64,000 bases of DNA. Origin: Molanna angustata (taxonomy: Eukaryota > Arthropoda > Insecta > Trichoptera > Molannidae). Positions 12,735 to 25,456 of the stretch are shown here, in pieces. Both the position numbers and the translations under genes were made by a program. The notes beneath the pieces were generated by a model. The model saw only the letters and a program-made list of their open reading frames with translations. It was not told where the DNA came from and did not search any database. Position 1 is the stretch's first letter, and the number at the start of each line of letters is the position of its first letter. Location of the stretch: NCBI GenBank assembly GCA_963576475.1, contig OY754981.1, positions 30,418,132 through 30,482,131 of the forward strand, written 5' to 3'.

Positions 12735-14244
12735 TCATCTCACCACAGCTCTCATGAATTAATTGTTTCTAGTGTGATGTTATTGAATATACAAAAAATA
12801 TTGACACAAATAAATATTAAATATTTTGTACACAGTGAAGTTTGAATATAGAATGATTTACTACACATAATATGTCAGTCTTTTGATGTAGTGTGATTCG
12901 AAGCCCAAAAACCCAGACACCAAAATGTTTAACTTACATTACAATAGTATATACAAAAAAAAAAACACTTTTACAATTGTAATTTATTTTATTATACAGA
13001 ATTCAAGATGTAATAATCAAAAAAGTAATGATTGGTATGTCAAAACCAATTAATGAAAGGAAAGGAAATTTTAAATCCACAATCATAATTAAATCTATTA
13101 ATGTAATACTGAATTGAATGGTAACTTTTACGATGAAATTAATCAAAGGTTAGTTCAGATTAAAAATTAAAAAATTATACTAATTAGTATTTAATTAGTA
13201 AAAGGGAATTTTTCAGGGTAAATTGCATGATTATTTCGGAGAGAAAAATATTTGCTACAATTAAGAAAATAAAAGTATCCGGTTTAAAACACATAATTTG
13301 ATTTGGAGCACAGTAAAAATCTAAAATCAATATGTCAAATCCTGTTTATGGAAAGATTTGAGATACACTGAATGTATCTTATTTTCTGTAATGTTTATTG
13401 TTTTTATAATGAAATTGTATTCATTTTCAACATGATGTGTACACTTTTGTACTTAGTTAAAGTAAAATATTGACTTGACTTGATGATGGAAAGAGAAAAC
13501 ATTTCCGACTTGTGAAAGTTAACCTAATTAATCAAGAAAGAGTCATATTTTTTGAAAACAGGTACTCATAAAAATAAAAATTGTATTAAAATATGGTTAG
13601 CGTATTTTGAAGGAGCATAACCCACACATAAATATAAAGTCAAAGTGACGCGTGTGTAAGGATGCAAATATAATGAGAGTGACCCTGATCTATTGTTGAA
13701 TTCACCTACATTCGGTTGTATGGGATGTTGGTAATTTGCAGTTGATTTAAAACTATAAACGGATATATCCACAATACAAACTATCGTACAATTTCAGTTC
13801 ACAATAATCATATTTATCTTAAGTAGGGAAAACAATGGTTAATGAACTTTTTGATTTATTTAAGTACTTACTGACATTATCTAACCAAGAATAAAAAAAT
13901 AACATAGCTCAAGAAAATACATTATTTAATGTAAGCGACACAACACACTGTTCATACGTGTGATTTATTTATTTGCAAAATAAATTTAAACTTAATATTT
14001 AAATGCAAAAATAATAAATTAAATGTATGAAGCAGAATACACAGATTATTAATTTATTTAAAAATATATTTTATCTATTGAAATACAAACATTCGTTTAC
14101 TGGATAAGCTCTGTTAAATTATTGAAATCTATTCTGTGACTGTTACATGTATTCAAAGACAATTATTGTTAATTGAACGTTACATTTCATATATACACAT
14201 AATATTAAGTTTGTTATTATTTATTTGGTATAATTCCATTCTGA

Positions 14245-14641
14245 ATATTATTAAAATGAAACACTGTGTTTGGATTCTACAATATATTTTATACTTATGT
14301 CGATAGCTATTTCGCCTTACTAGGGCATTATCAAGATTACATATATCGACTTTGTTTCTGTCCTGGTATATATTGGTAAAAGGTGCTAACACACTTAGGG
14401 ATTGGTCAGTCAATTGCAAGCTTAACTATAGTCTCCACCTACCACCATTGTTCAGATATTCAGTACACAGAAACTGACCAATCAAAAATCATGTAAGCAC
14501 CACCAATATATACTACAATATATACAGAAACAAAGTCGATATAGTTTTGATAATGCCCTAGTAAGGCGAAATAGCTATCGACATATGTAAGTATAAAATA
14601 TATTGTAGAATGCAAATACAGTGATTCATTTTAATAATATA
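14245..14641. mobile_element. Palindromic MITE, ~400 bp
   Basis: The left arm (from ATTATTAAAATGAA near 14248) is mirrored by the right arm ending TTCATTTTAATAAT near 14639. Within the arms, CGATAGCTATTTCGCC, ACTAGGGCATTATCA and CGACTTTGTTTCTG at left have close complements at right (14535-14582). No coding capacity. The arm plan resembles the foldback at 54283-54432. Confidence 0.8.
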
Positions 14642-15280
14642 CCTACAATCATGCAATGTCCCTTATGCAGAAGGCAGAGACTGAACTTCTTTCTATTTTG
14701 ACAAACACTCGATAACATTCTATGCCTCTAATTCCATTTCCTTCATCAATCAATCTTCATTCACTATTTTTATTTGATCAAAAATCTCAACATATCGATG
14801 ATATTATGCACAGAAGTAGTTAGTATTTACCACATAGGTATTGTCATTATCATATATCATATATACACAATATCATAATTGTACACAGTAAACTATGAAA
14901 AATAAAACCATTTATGTGTTTACTTATCTCGATTTGACCAAAAATTGTACTTACCACTTCTGTGTATTGATATTATGTACCTACTTTTATTGTATTAATT
15001 CAAACAAATATTTGTTAATGTTACATTCTTTTCTAAGTCCCCATTTCTGATCATCATCTTTTTATTTCATTTCAACTGCATTCATGCGTCTTCCATCCTT
15101 TCAAAACATGTGAGCTGTTGCAGAATACAATCGTAAACAATAATTTCTATATTATATTGATAAATAAATATGGTAGCAAATCCAGTACTATGATAACATT
15201 CAAGTGTATTTATAGAATGCAAGACCTCAACATTCAACAAAATTTCGTAATATGCATACAAACATTTAATGCTTTGTATA

Positions 15281-15436
<156 letters not shown>

Positions 15437-15893
15437 AATAATATTTTACTTAAATCTGTTGTCTTGCCCATACACACAAAGTAGAAACAATGTCTTAATT
15501 TTCCTAATTAAATACATTATTTTACATAGGTAATAAAATATTACATTTGTAATATGCAAATAAAATACCTTAATAACATGTAGGAATAATGCGCATTATA
15601 ACAATATTATAATATAATATGAAGAAACTATACATTGAAAAATATTGTTTTTTTTATTATGATAATTAAAGATATTTAAGATTATAATTAACTAAACTCT
15701 ATTAAATGACCTAAGCAATATATATTTATATATAATGTATTCATAAGCACCAAATGTCAAATGATACATGCAATATGTATATATTATTTTAAAATATTTA
15801 AGAACAGTGAAAAAATAGTACGACTCAGTATTGCGAAATGAAATATTAATTTTAAAACCATCAAATTACTCTTTTGTTAATTTGTACACATAC

Positions 15894-18360
15894 TAGGTCC
15901 GATTCAGATTTGCCGACTAAAATTAGTTTTTATACGTCCCGAATAAAATTTTAGTCGCAAGCGTCGTAAACCCGTATTCTGATTTCGTCTTAAACAATGG
16001 CCGACTAAAATGAATTCGCCCGAAAAATTTTAGTCACCGTGAATAAAAACATTTTCGGTGTTGCCGCGACACAAAAAATAATATATTCAAGACATTCGAA
16101 AATTTATTTCTCTAGCAATATTCAACAGCCTAAAAACGTCAAAACCATAGAAAAGAGATTTTATTGTCAAAACTAGTTAGTGTATTCTATGGTTAAAACA
16201 ACGTTTACCTCCAAAACCGAAACATTTCTAATTTGTACGGCGCTATTTGCTATGGATACCTAAGGATAAATCCAAAATTAAGAGTACAAAGAAGCAGATG
16301 GAGTTGATGATTGACTTCGTATCAACGAATAGTGTAATGAGAAATGGAAAGATAGTAAATTTATGAAGGTAAGTTAGATATGTCAATATAAAGTTTTGCC
16401 TTGAAATTTTATAGGTTAAATATGTCGAGCATATCTAGTGATAACTGGAAGAAAAGAGAGCCGTATTTATGACGCATCACTTGTTATTACATAGGTACAT
16501 CAGGGTAATAACAAGTAACATTCCAAACATCTTTCATTTGAATTCAAATTATTTTTCATTTTCTACTCATATGACAGTCATTACTCAAACTCGTGTTTAT
16601 TATGTTAGACTGACGGCTTCTTTTATTAAAATGATTAAGACCATTTAATAATTCATGTAATACAATGTAATTTTTTGTTTTACAGGGAATTCTAGTGACA
16701 CTAGAGTTGAAAGATTGTGGATCCAGAATACCAGAGAAATTCAGATATGGCGATCTCTATCAATCAAGAGTTTAATGATGTTTCTCTATCAAGGGACTGA
16801 ATTATTTTTTTCACTAATTACTGTATTTTTTTGGTGTTTTGATATAGTATAATAAACTTTTTGCATATAATTATTATTTGAATGTAAACAGCTACCTATT
16901 CAGATTTTATTATACCTACCTATGGATCTGTAAAATAAAATGTTTTAAATAGATACATTAGTTATGTGAAAAAGAGAATCTGCCTTGCCAAAAAACCATT
17001 ATAAAAAACTATATTTTTTTATAATATACAGAATCAATGATATGAAAAAATATATATATATATAAATAAATATATATTATTTTTATAACAATTTACATAT
17101 TTGTTTTATTTTTCCTTGTCATTCTGTCTACTGCTTAAAAGGTTCTAAAAATTAGATACAACAAATTTAATACACATGTATTTATATTACGATTATTTAT
17201 TTTATAAATACTTCGAAATGTGACAAATTTAATATAAGTAAATATATTTATGATTTTTTTTAGTGATGTGTCTTCTTATTAAATTACTTCTAGTTCTTGC
17301 AACGTGGTAAAAAAATGTAAGTATCATCATAAGTAAGTCTGTCGCTATTGCCAATATCTATTTCAATAATGTCTAAATCTGCAATGAACAAAATTTATTA
17401 TTTATAGTATACAAATTATTATTCTAACTAAGAATTCCTGTTTTTAGTATCCTGTCGGTTCATCTGGGGCGTTATTACCCATGGTAATAATTATTTAATC
17501 CAGAGTTACCTAAGTTTTAAAATGAACATAATGGTTTATATAATAACCTAACCTCAAATGACAGACAACTTGTATGTGAGATTTTGACTGAAGCTTCAAA
17601 CTTTAGTAGAACATTGAATATAAATTTAGCTACTTGTAAGAATACTTCATATTAAAATTGATGAAGAATGACCATTCTTGGTAGATTTTCATTATTATGA
17701 TAGATATATAATTTGTAAGTACGTTTTTTGACAAGTGGAATCTCTAACAATTACTTTTAATAAAATTCGTGTCACATCATTAGTTAAAAGCTACAAAAAC
17801 CAATAAAATTTACAACTTTACCTTCTTTATCCATTATCTAGGCAAAAATAATAAAATTCCATTATTTGTGTGGTCTCTAAAAATATCACCGAAAGTCAAG
17901 TAACCTGTACCTATAAATACGTGATGATTATTGTTTGTCATAAATTTGTACAGTTAAAAAGTTATCACGTTTATTTTTCCTTAGACGTGAGTAAAAAAAA
18001 TACTCCACTTTAAACGATTTCACCAAATAATTATTAATAATAATTGAATAAAGTAAAAACAAACAAATAATGGAGCCCTTATCCAGCGTACAAAATTGTA
18101 GACGGATGTCAAACGACCCGCATAAATTTAAGTCATATTTTAAAAGATCGAACGTCTAAGATGCGAATCGGAATACGAAAACGTCCAAATCAACGGGAAA
18201 CCGTGGATAAAAGGATTTTATCCGCGCGGTGTGACGTCATGAGATAAAATTAGAGAATCTGAATACCAATTTAATCCCGTATAAATTTGGTCAACTTTTT
18301 GACATTTCTCATATACTAAAATTCCGTATAAAATTTTTAGTCGAATCTGAATTGGGCCTA
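15894..18360. mobile_element. 2.47-kb terminal-inverted-repeat DNA element, non-autonomous
   Basis: The ends are inverted: left TAGGTCCGATTCAGATTTG, right (reverse complement) TAGGCCCAATTCAGATTCG, followed on both sides by ACTAAAAT-rich subterminal sequence. A possible TA target duplication is part of the ends. Inside, on the plus strand near 16285-16365, a short frame reads STKKQMELMIDFVSTNS. This resembles the start of the SANT/Myb-like accessory proteins found in Harbinger-type elements, but the frame soon ends. A GTAAGT donor and a TTTTACAG acceptor bracket the next 315 bp. No DDE transposase is recognisable. A ~150-bp deletion derivative sits at 28396-28549. Confidence 0.65.
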
Positions 18361-19271
18361 TTATATCATCAAATTACTCTTTCGTAGATTTGTACATGTA
18401 TTTTTAATAATATAAGCATTAAAAAAATGTGACCACTAGTTTGCCATCCTAAGCAAGAAAAGTAAAATACATACAAACAGAACAAAATAAGGAATATTGT
18501 CTATAAAACAAATTTCATGTATTTAGAAACATTATATTCAATTCTGCAATTTTATAGAAGACACTGCTATTAAATATGCAGGCTTTCGCTTAGGACAGCA
18601 GTATAATATAATATTCAAATCAATAAATAATTATTTTTGATGCATACAAAATAATATTCAGAAATATTGTGATATCAAAATTAATGCGGTTACAACGGTG
18701 GTTGGTGGTTGTAGCTTAACACAGTGCAAAAGAACAATAAAAAAATAAAGGTATATTGGCAGTAAAAAACATATTTAAATATTATATTTAAATATTTGAA
18801 ACTTAACAATGTGTAAATAAAAAAAAATGTGGGGTACAATTTAAATGCTCAAAGAAATAAACGAAATGCAATTTTCATCCTCAGTAATACCCTTGGCACT
18901 TGATTCCAATCCTAATATCAATCTAGGCTTAGAACAAACCTACCTGTTGTTTTTCTTTATTATAAGCGTACATTCTAATTACTATTACGCTTGGAACCAA
19001 ACTAACTACGGCCTCATTCTCCAATATGTAGGTTGGTAAATTCAAAATTAGATATTGGAATCAAGTGTCGATAGTAAGGCCGCAGGACAAATGTCATGAC
19101 AACAAAACTCAATTTTTTCCCGTCATATCAATATGTAAGTATATAATTTTTTATCAATTTATCTTTTAAATATTTATTTCTACAAAATTCAGTACGCTTC
19201 TCGTCAACGAACAATACCAATCGTATAAAAAGATATAAATTATTTTCATCCCTTGTCTATGACATTCCGGT

Positions 19272-19474
19272 TTATTGTTTTTTCGACGGCGGCACAAGAT
19301 GACTGGGCAGTTCCGTGGGAAGATCGTGTCCGTCAATTTTGACACTGATGAGGTGCATAGCGAGAGCAAATTCATCAGAGTCGAGCAGTCCGTCCTTGTC
19401 GATGTCGGACAACTTCCATATTTTGCTAAGGACAGACTGAGGCAGTTTGGACTTCACCATTTCGGATTTCGCAG
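19272..19474 (-). CDS. Past1: EHD/Past1 last exon: EH domain and C-terminus
   Basis: Shared last coding exon of the EHD gene. It encodes most of the C-terminal EH (Eps15-homology) domain, which binds NPF-motif partners in endocytic recycling. The acceptor TTTTCAG lies just above 19474, and the phase (1) fits the donor of the preceding exon. The frame reads AAKSEMVKSKLPQSVLSKIW, then an EF-hand calcium loop DIDKDGLLDSDEF with acidic ligands at 1, 3, 5 and 12. It ends DLPTELPSHLVPPSKKQ and a TAA at 19274-19272. A polyadenylation hexamer AATAAA lies at 19178-19173, about 95 bases past the stop. Family identity is certain from the EH domain and its place in the model; regulation is not visible. 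Confidence 0.93.
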
Positions 19475-19848
19475 CTGAAAATCACCGACACAACAAATAA
19501 AACCACATGCTGAATTTTGTTAAGGAGATAGCCTAGGAAATTTTAAGAGAAGATAGAAGTCAAGTTTATCAAAAAACTTATGATGCTGAAAATACTATCA
19601 TTGGAATATCCCTTATATGCATAATATGTATAGCAACTATTAACTAGAAAGCTAAAATTATTATTTATTTTTTATGACAACAATTAGATTACTGCTGCCA
19701 ACTAGGAAATCCTGTTTTAGGGCTAGCAGTTTTAATTTTTAGTGACAATATAAGCAATTATGAACCAGGTGATAGTTCCTGTAAATAATACAAGTAAATA
19801 TTTTATAAATATAAATTTGAACTATTTATATTCCCTTAGCATTATATA

Positions 19849-20077
19849 GTACAATCTCTGACACTAATGAAGACATAAGATTGCCAGATTAGCGGAAAAC
19901 TTGGAGTACTGGAATGTAGGTATACTGAGTAAAAAAATCATAAATATTTATATATAAATATTAGTACATAATTATGTATTAAAATATATGCATAATTCAG
20001 GATTACATAATAATCCATAGTGCAGGATTACAGCATGCGCCGGTTTAGCGAAGAGCCGGATTGGTGAGATTGTACTG
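19849..20077. mobile_element. pogo/Tigger-like MITE
   Basis: Left end TAGTACAATCTCTGAC and right end (reverse complement) CAGTACAATCTCACCAATCC with TA on each side fit a pogo-class element with TA target duplication. A second isolated copy of the right end occurs at about 20092-20112. The element lies in the EHD intron between 20479 and 19474. Confidence 0.6.
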
Positions 20078-20478
20078 TACATTATAAATTTATTGGTGAG
20101 ATTGTACTGTATATTATAATTTTATTGATTAAACTACAATTCTGATTTATCTTTACAAATTAGAGTTATCTAATGAAATAATAGATAAGGAGAGAGTTTG
20201 AAATAACAGAGATTTAAAATATTGCGACAGAATAAATATAATTTTAAGACACTTCCTCTGTCACTGCTCTGCTCTTTCTAGAAATTGGTGAAACTCTTTG
20301 GGAAGTTTCTTCTATATCCATTAGGACATATAGTCTGCTGACATTTATTAGCCATTCAGGCTGGTTCAAGTTGGATTATATAGAAAGAAAGGACAGCCCC
20401 ATTTACGGTATCATAAATGATCAATCTTCTTCTTTAAAAACTGCCACCTGCAAAAAAAATATTGATGACAGAACTTAC

Positions 20479-20649
20479 CGGCTCCGGTAATTTTTCCATC
20501 GACGGGCCCCAAAGCTGTGAACATGTCGTCGTATTTAGGTTTGTCTCTGTTAACAATCCATTCTGGATCTCCGTGACCTGCGTCCACTCCCTCCCCTCTT
20601 TTGTATCCAAATGGTGATATTTGATCTTCTACGCCTTCGAAGGCACCAC
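20479..20649 (-). CDS. Past1: EHD/Past1 middle exon: linker and start of EH domain
   Basis: 171 nt (57 codons, phase 1 to phase 1). Acceptor TTCAG above 20649 and donor GTAAG below 20479. It reads GGAFEGVEDQISPFGYKRGE, then VDAGHGDPEWIVNRDKPKYD and ends PVDGKITGAG/A. This is the linker between the helical domain and the EH domain, with its GPF-like PFGY element, and the first EH helix. It is the only copy of this exon in the window, so both ATPase exons upstream (A at 40226-41450, B at 34237-35461) would have to splice to it to make full-length proteins. Confidence 0.93.
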
Positions 20650-21099
20650 CTGAAGATAAAGAAAAATAGAAAATTAATAATTTTAATTTATTATTGCTTA
20701 GCAGGTAAATTTCAGATAGATTTTAATAATTCATTTAATTTATTGTATTAGGCACTCACTCTTATAGACATACAAGAAAGTATAGCTTACAATTTTATAT
20801 ATTATCAATGTCCCTTTAGAAGTGAATACAACATGAGCAAAGTTCATATTTAAATTTATATATTATCTATTATAGATTAATTTTGCTTCTGATTCATGAC
20901 GTTGCCCAATTGTTTCTAGTTTGTACTACATTTTTTAAATATTTATTTCACTATTTTTTATTTCTTGTATCTTATAATGTGTGTTTATACATATTAAATT
21001 TGTGTTTGACTTTTTTATAGTAATATTGTTATTTAATTGTGTTTGCGCCCTTTAATTGGATATATAATAAAAATTATCAAAATGAACTGCATTTGATGG

Positions 21100-21495
21100 A
21101 TTGTGGTGCCATTGTGTATCGCCAGAAGAAGTAGTGCGCTAAACCAATGGCCATTGGCGATCAAGAGACTTCTTGTGGGATTCATCAACATCATCCGTGC
21201 TTCTCACCGCTTTCAAAAACAATCCGCTACTGTACCTACCTACTATGTATTTACATATTCGCGCCTGTGAGTTGGCAACACTAAAACAAAAGACTTCCCA
21301 CTTGTCATTCGGAATATGGGCATCTCATATTTTTTCTGCATCATTGTGACCGTCGCCAATTAAATAAACCCTTATTTCTGACCGCTATCTTCACCGTATA
21401 ATTCTACAATTACAATGGATTCGTCATCATCAAACACCCGCTAACACTGAAGGAGAAGAGTGCTCTCTGCCAAAGAATCTGTCAGCCTATTCAAG
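21100..21495 (+). repeat. Unidentified moderate-GC insert, possible solo LTR
   Basis: A block less AT-rich than its surroundings, beginning about TGTGGTGCCATTGTG. It contains an AATAAACCC polyadenylation-like hexamer near 21364 and a splice-donor-like CAAGGTAAGT at about 21495. This is compatible with a solo LTR and leader, but no second LTR or target duplication was found. Confidence 0.3.
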
Positions 21496-22296
21496 GTAAG
21501 TGCATTATTTTATTTTGGCTTATATACGAGGTGTCCACAATTATCAAACTGCAGTGCATAAAATCTCAAACATATCATAACAATATCAAATTAATTAATA
21601 AAAAAATTGCACCAGCAAATCCTCGCTACACCAAATATGTGTAATTATGTATTTAATATGATATAATCATAAACTGTAAACAAAGTAACAGGAACTGCAT
21701 TGAACATTAAAATAACCCACCCAATAACAAATTGCATTTTGAGAGAGGTTAAGAAAAACAATGACTACATCAAGAATCGATCTTGGGACCTAAAGACGAT
21801 GTTTAACTAACAGAGCCATGAAGACTAACAAATACATTAAATCTTAAATAAAAAAATGCCACATTCCAAGATGCTTTGTACACAGTACAACATGTTAATA
21901 TAAGAATTACATAATTTATTAACATAATTAAGTGTTATTAAACAGGCAGTTCAGGGCAGTCATAGTGTTTATTTAGTATTTTAAATGTTTCTATGAGGTC
22001 CCCTATTTTTCTCCGATCCATAATAGTGGGGCCTGCCTGGGGCCTGAGACGTTATATGAGAACAAAACGCTCTACAAAAAATGGTACAGTTTAATGAATT
22101 ATTACAATATCACCAAGAAAGGGCACACAGGACAGAATAAATTAAGTGAGGAAGAGACACACACTGCATACATATTTTCTCTTTTACTCCAGTGCAATCA
22201 CTTACATAATAATAAGAAGTTATAGCTGTGTGCAAAAATGAATACAACAACAGAATCCCTCTGCATACCTATGTACAAGCGAATATGACTTGACTA

Positions 22297-22321
22297 CTCT
22301 CTCTCTCTCTCTCTCTCTCTC
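22297..22321. repeat. (CT)n microsatellite
   Basis: 25 bp of CT dinucleotides in the EHD intron. Confidence 0.9.
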
Positions 22322-23439
22322 ATTTACTCAAAATAAAAATAACTATCAAAAAATCTATATAAATATATTAGTTATCGAATAAATATGCAGCATGAAATGA
22401 TATATCTGGTCATTCCTTCACAGTTCTAGTGTGACTTTTACATGGTTTCATCATACAAGATGGTATTTTTATTATGACAATATGTCCGAAGACTACAAAA
22501 TCTTGTGTGTAACTAAAGTTCGGTAAGAATTGAGTGAGGTATGTGCCATAACTTTTAGCTACGGGATTTAAAGACAAGTAAAATATCTATTATTTTTAAA
22601 TATCATTGGGCTCAACACATTCAGACGCTCTTTATAATGTCAAGTCTCTGAGGTCATTTTCCAGTTTGGTAAACCTTCCTTGCACCACAATGAATCAATG
22701 TTACATATTGCTAAAATATATCTTTATTCATAAATTTAGCTTTAATTATAAATATTTGGTATTTTGACCAATGTAGGTACCTTATAGTTGGTTTAATAAG
22801 CGAAGAATAAAAAAAATCTCTATATTGTATGGTATGTAAAGTTAGTCACTTGCTATAAAGATGTCAATGTATGCCAGCGTAAGACAGTGTGTTGATAGCA
22901 ACAACTTACGACAGGTAAGAGTAATGTCGGTCTAAGAGAATGTGTAAATTGAGTGTAATACCTCTAATTTCACGCACAAACAAACATCTAGGACAGAGAC
23001 ATACAACTGATCCACAATAATTTACATTAAGTCAATCGTTTTGATAAAATAATAAATCACACAGTGGGTCAAACATGCATGTCATATGAGATATTCAAAC
23101 ATTATTCATTGTAACAAAATTTAAATATATTGTACAATCAAAAACATTGTTTTTATTTAAATGTAAAGTGGAGTTCTATCGAATAAATAAATAATTACCA
23201 ACTAATTAATATTTGTTGTACTGTATAGCAATTAATGGCTGGAGGGAAAATTGCACACAATTCAGTAAGTTTTAGACTTAAATACATCCTCAGAAGAATA
23301 ACCAGGGCAAGGTGTACGATGTATCAAATGATGTACAATTTTTTACCAAGATGTTGGAAAAACAAATGCAATAAGAAATTGAGTTTTATATTGTATAATT
23401 TACCCATCCTGCATAAATGCTTGTGCTATAGGTGAACGA

Positions 23440-23516
23440 AATCGGTTGAGACAGGATTCGAACTCGCGACCACTGGATTACTAACCCAGCGCGCTAACCG
23501 CTCTGCCATCGACCCA
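23440..23516 (-). repeat. tRNA-like sequence (SINE head or tRNA pseudogene)
   Basis: On the minus strand this reads like a tRNA: GGCAGAGCGGTTAGCGC for the D arm, CTGGG-TTAGTAA-TCCAG for the anticodon arm (anticodon would be AGU, Thr), and GAGTTCGAATCC for box B. The T stem (GCGAG against CTGTC) and the acceptor stem do not pair properly. It is therefore more likely a tRNA-derived repeat or decayed copy than a working tRNA gene. Confidence 0.6.
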
Positions 23517-23540
23517 TCTAAATATTTTATTTGTTATTTA

Positions 23541-24405
23541 CTAGTTGCATGTAGCGCGTGAGATCCAATTGTCGTTGGTGATAGTAAATAAATTATTCAA
23601 TATTTTAAGATATTTTGTTTTCTATACAAAACATGTAGGTAGGTATGTCAAAATAGAGAGAGTGTGGAGGACAGTTCATTTTTCCCATCCCAAATATGTA
23701 AACAGCTTGATGATATGGTATGTATGGAGATTAAGTACTTATATAACTATTGAAAATCCCCCGTGGATATTATGTACATATTATGTATACAGCCATACAA
23801 ATTGTATGAAAAGATGTCATCACGAAATTCAATTTTTACAAAAAATGTTAAAAAAAATTGAAAAGTGCACCTACAAAATTTTTTTAGAAAATTAAATGAT
23901 CTAGTTGGGGTGTTTCGGCGTTTTTCGATATTTCAAATAAATTTGGAAATATATGCAGTTAAACACAAAAATTTCTAATAAAAAGTTTTTATTAAAAAAT
24001 ATAGTTTGAGAAACCCTGGGACAATCTGTGCCAGAGCGTGGCAGAGTTGGTAAGCCGTTTGGCTTCTGTGCGGACGTCCTGGGTTCGATTCCCAGCAGAG
24101 AAGAAATTTATTTTAATTTATTTCTCACGCAGTTCTTGCTTCTCTGGGCTGGAAACACTGGTTAGTTGGAATAAATTGCCATAAGGCAATAAACTCGCCA
24201 CTTGCGCAGGGTGCAAGTAAGTGTTTATTATTATTATTATAACATATATGCTGCGAAGCTCTAAATTGGTGTTTTTTTTATTTCAATGTTGGAAAAACCA
24301 TGAAAAATGAAGATCTGGCCAAACAAATTTTGAGGATCTTGGCTAGAAACTTTGTCGATCTGTTAAGAGAAATAAATTCTCTTGATCAAATTGACAGTTG
24401 GATTA
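23541..24405 (+). repeat. Repeat family A, interrupted by a SINE
   Basis: Starts ACTAGTTGCATGTAGC-GCGTGAGATCC and continues with CTAGTTGGGGTGTTTCGGC near 23900. It is broken by the family 1 SINE at 24033-24240, then resumes at AACATATATGCTGCGAAGC and ends with AATTGACAGTTGGA at about 24405. Confidence 0.8.
24033..24240 (+). repeat. tRNA-derived SINE, family 1
   Basis: Full-length-looking copy. Head: GGCAGAGTTGGTAAGCCG and GGGTTCGATTCCC. Body: TCTCTGGGCTGGAAACACTG, TTGCCATAAGGCAATAAAC and GCGCAGGGTGCAAG. (ATT)n tail. Inserted in repeat family A. Confidence 0.88.
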
Positions 24406-24767
24406 ATTATTACTTTTCTGAGTAAAAAAAGACCGATAAGTTGGGAAAAATTGACTTTAATAATGGTAGTAAAATCAATACTTGCCAAGGTGCAAAGAAG
24501 TGTTCATAAATAAATAAATATTTAAAATAGCATTTTTTTATAATTTCATTAGTAATTTTACTGATAAATCTATAATTTTTAATTAGGACTTAACATTGTG
24601 TAATTTAACCAAATAAATATCAATATCTTTTGTAAATCAATAACTTATGATAAGATTTAGATAACCTTCAGTAACCAATATAATCAAATAAAATACCTAC
24701 ATGCAATTTTATGTTGGTTCTACTATAAACACATTTCTGTTTTCCTGAATAAACAATCAAACTGTCC

Positions 24768-25456
24768 ATTTGTTCAAGAGAATTTATTTTGTCATTAAAC
24801 CAAGATATGCGAAATTTTTTCACGGTTTTTCCAACATTGAAGTCAAAAAACACCAACATAGAGGCTTCGCAGCATATATGTTCTATATAGATATGGATTT
24901 ACTCAGAATTCGGAGTAGAACATTTAGTGTGTCTGTGTGTTAAAAAATCCAAAATTTCTCAAACATTTTTTATTAAGAATTTTTTTTTTGATAAATTTAC
25001 ATGTTTAACTGCTTATATTTCCAAAGTTTTTAAGAATATCGATAAAAGCCGAAACACCCCAACTACATAATTTAATTTTCTATTAAAAAATATGAACATT
25101 GTAGATGTAGGTACATCTCAAACTTTTCATAACAATTTTTATAAAAAAATAATTTAGTGAGAGCATCGTTTCATACAATTTGTAAGGCAGTGTACACTAC
25201 ACAATATCTACGGGGACTGACTCAATAGTTTGATACTTAATCTCCAAACATACATACATACCATCATGTTGTTTTCATATTCTGGGTAGGAATAAAAGAC
25301 TGACCTCCATACAATCCTATCCTGATATACATACCTACATGCTTTATATAGAAAACAAAATATCTTTTGTGTTTAAGTGTTTATAGTTTGGCACGTACTT
25401 CAATTATACACACTTTCGCCATGACATTTGGTTCTCATGTGTTACATGCAACTAGT
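24768..25456 (-). repeat. Repeat family A, inverted copy
   Basis: Reverse-oriented copy from AACTGTCCATTTGTTCAAG to ACATGCAACTAG. It lacks part of the internal segment present at 43403-44323. Confidence 0.8.

Noticed and set aside
18845..19039. 64-codon plus-strand frame downstream of the EHD gene
   Set aside because: No motif, no conserved-looking composition and no splice context.
20450..20470. Alternative acceptor just downstream of the EHD middle exon
   Set aside because: TTTTTTTTGCAG|GTGGC is a good acceptor, but the frame stops after three codons and it lies 10-20 bases from the donor.
23440..23516. Functional tRNA-Thr(AGU) gene
   Set aside because: Anticodon arm and box B look right, but the T stem and acceptor stem do not pair, and similar tRNA-like heads in the window belong to SINEs.
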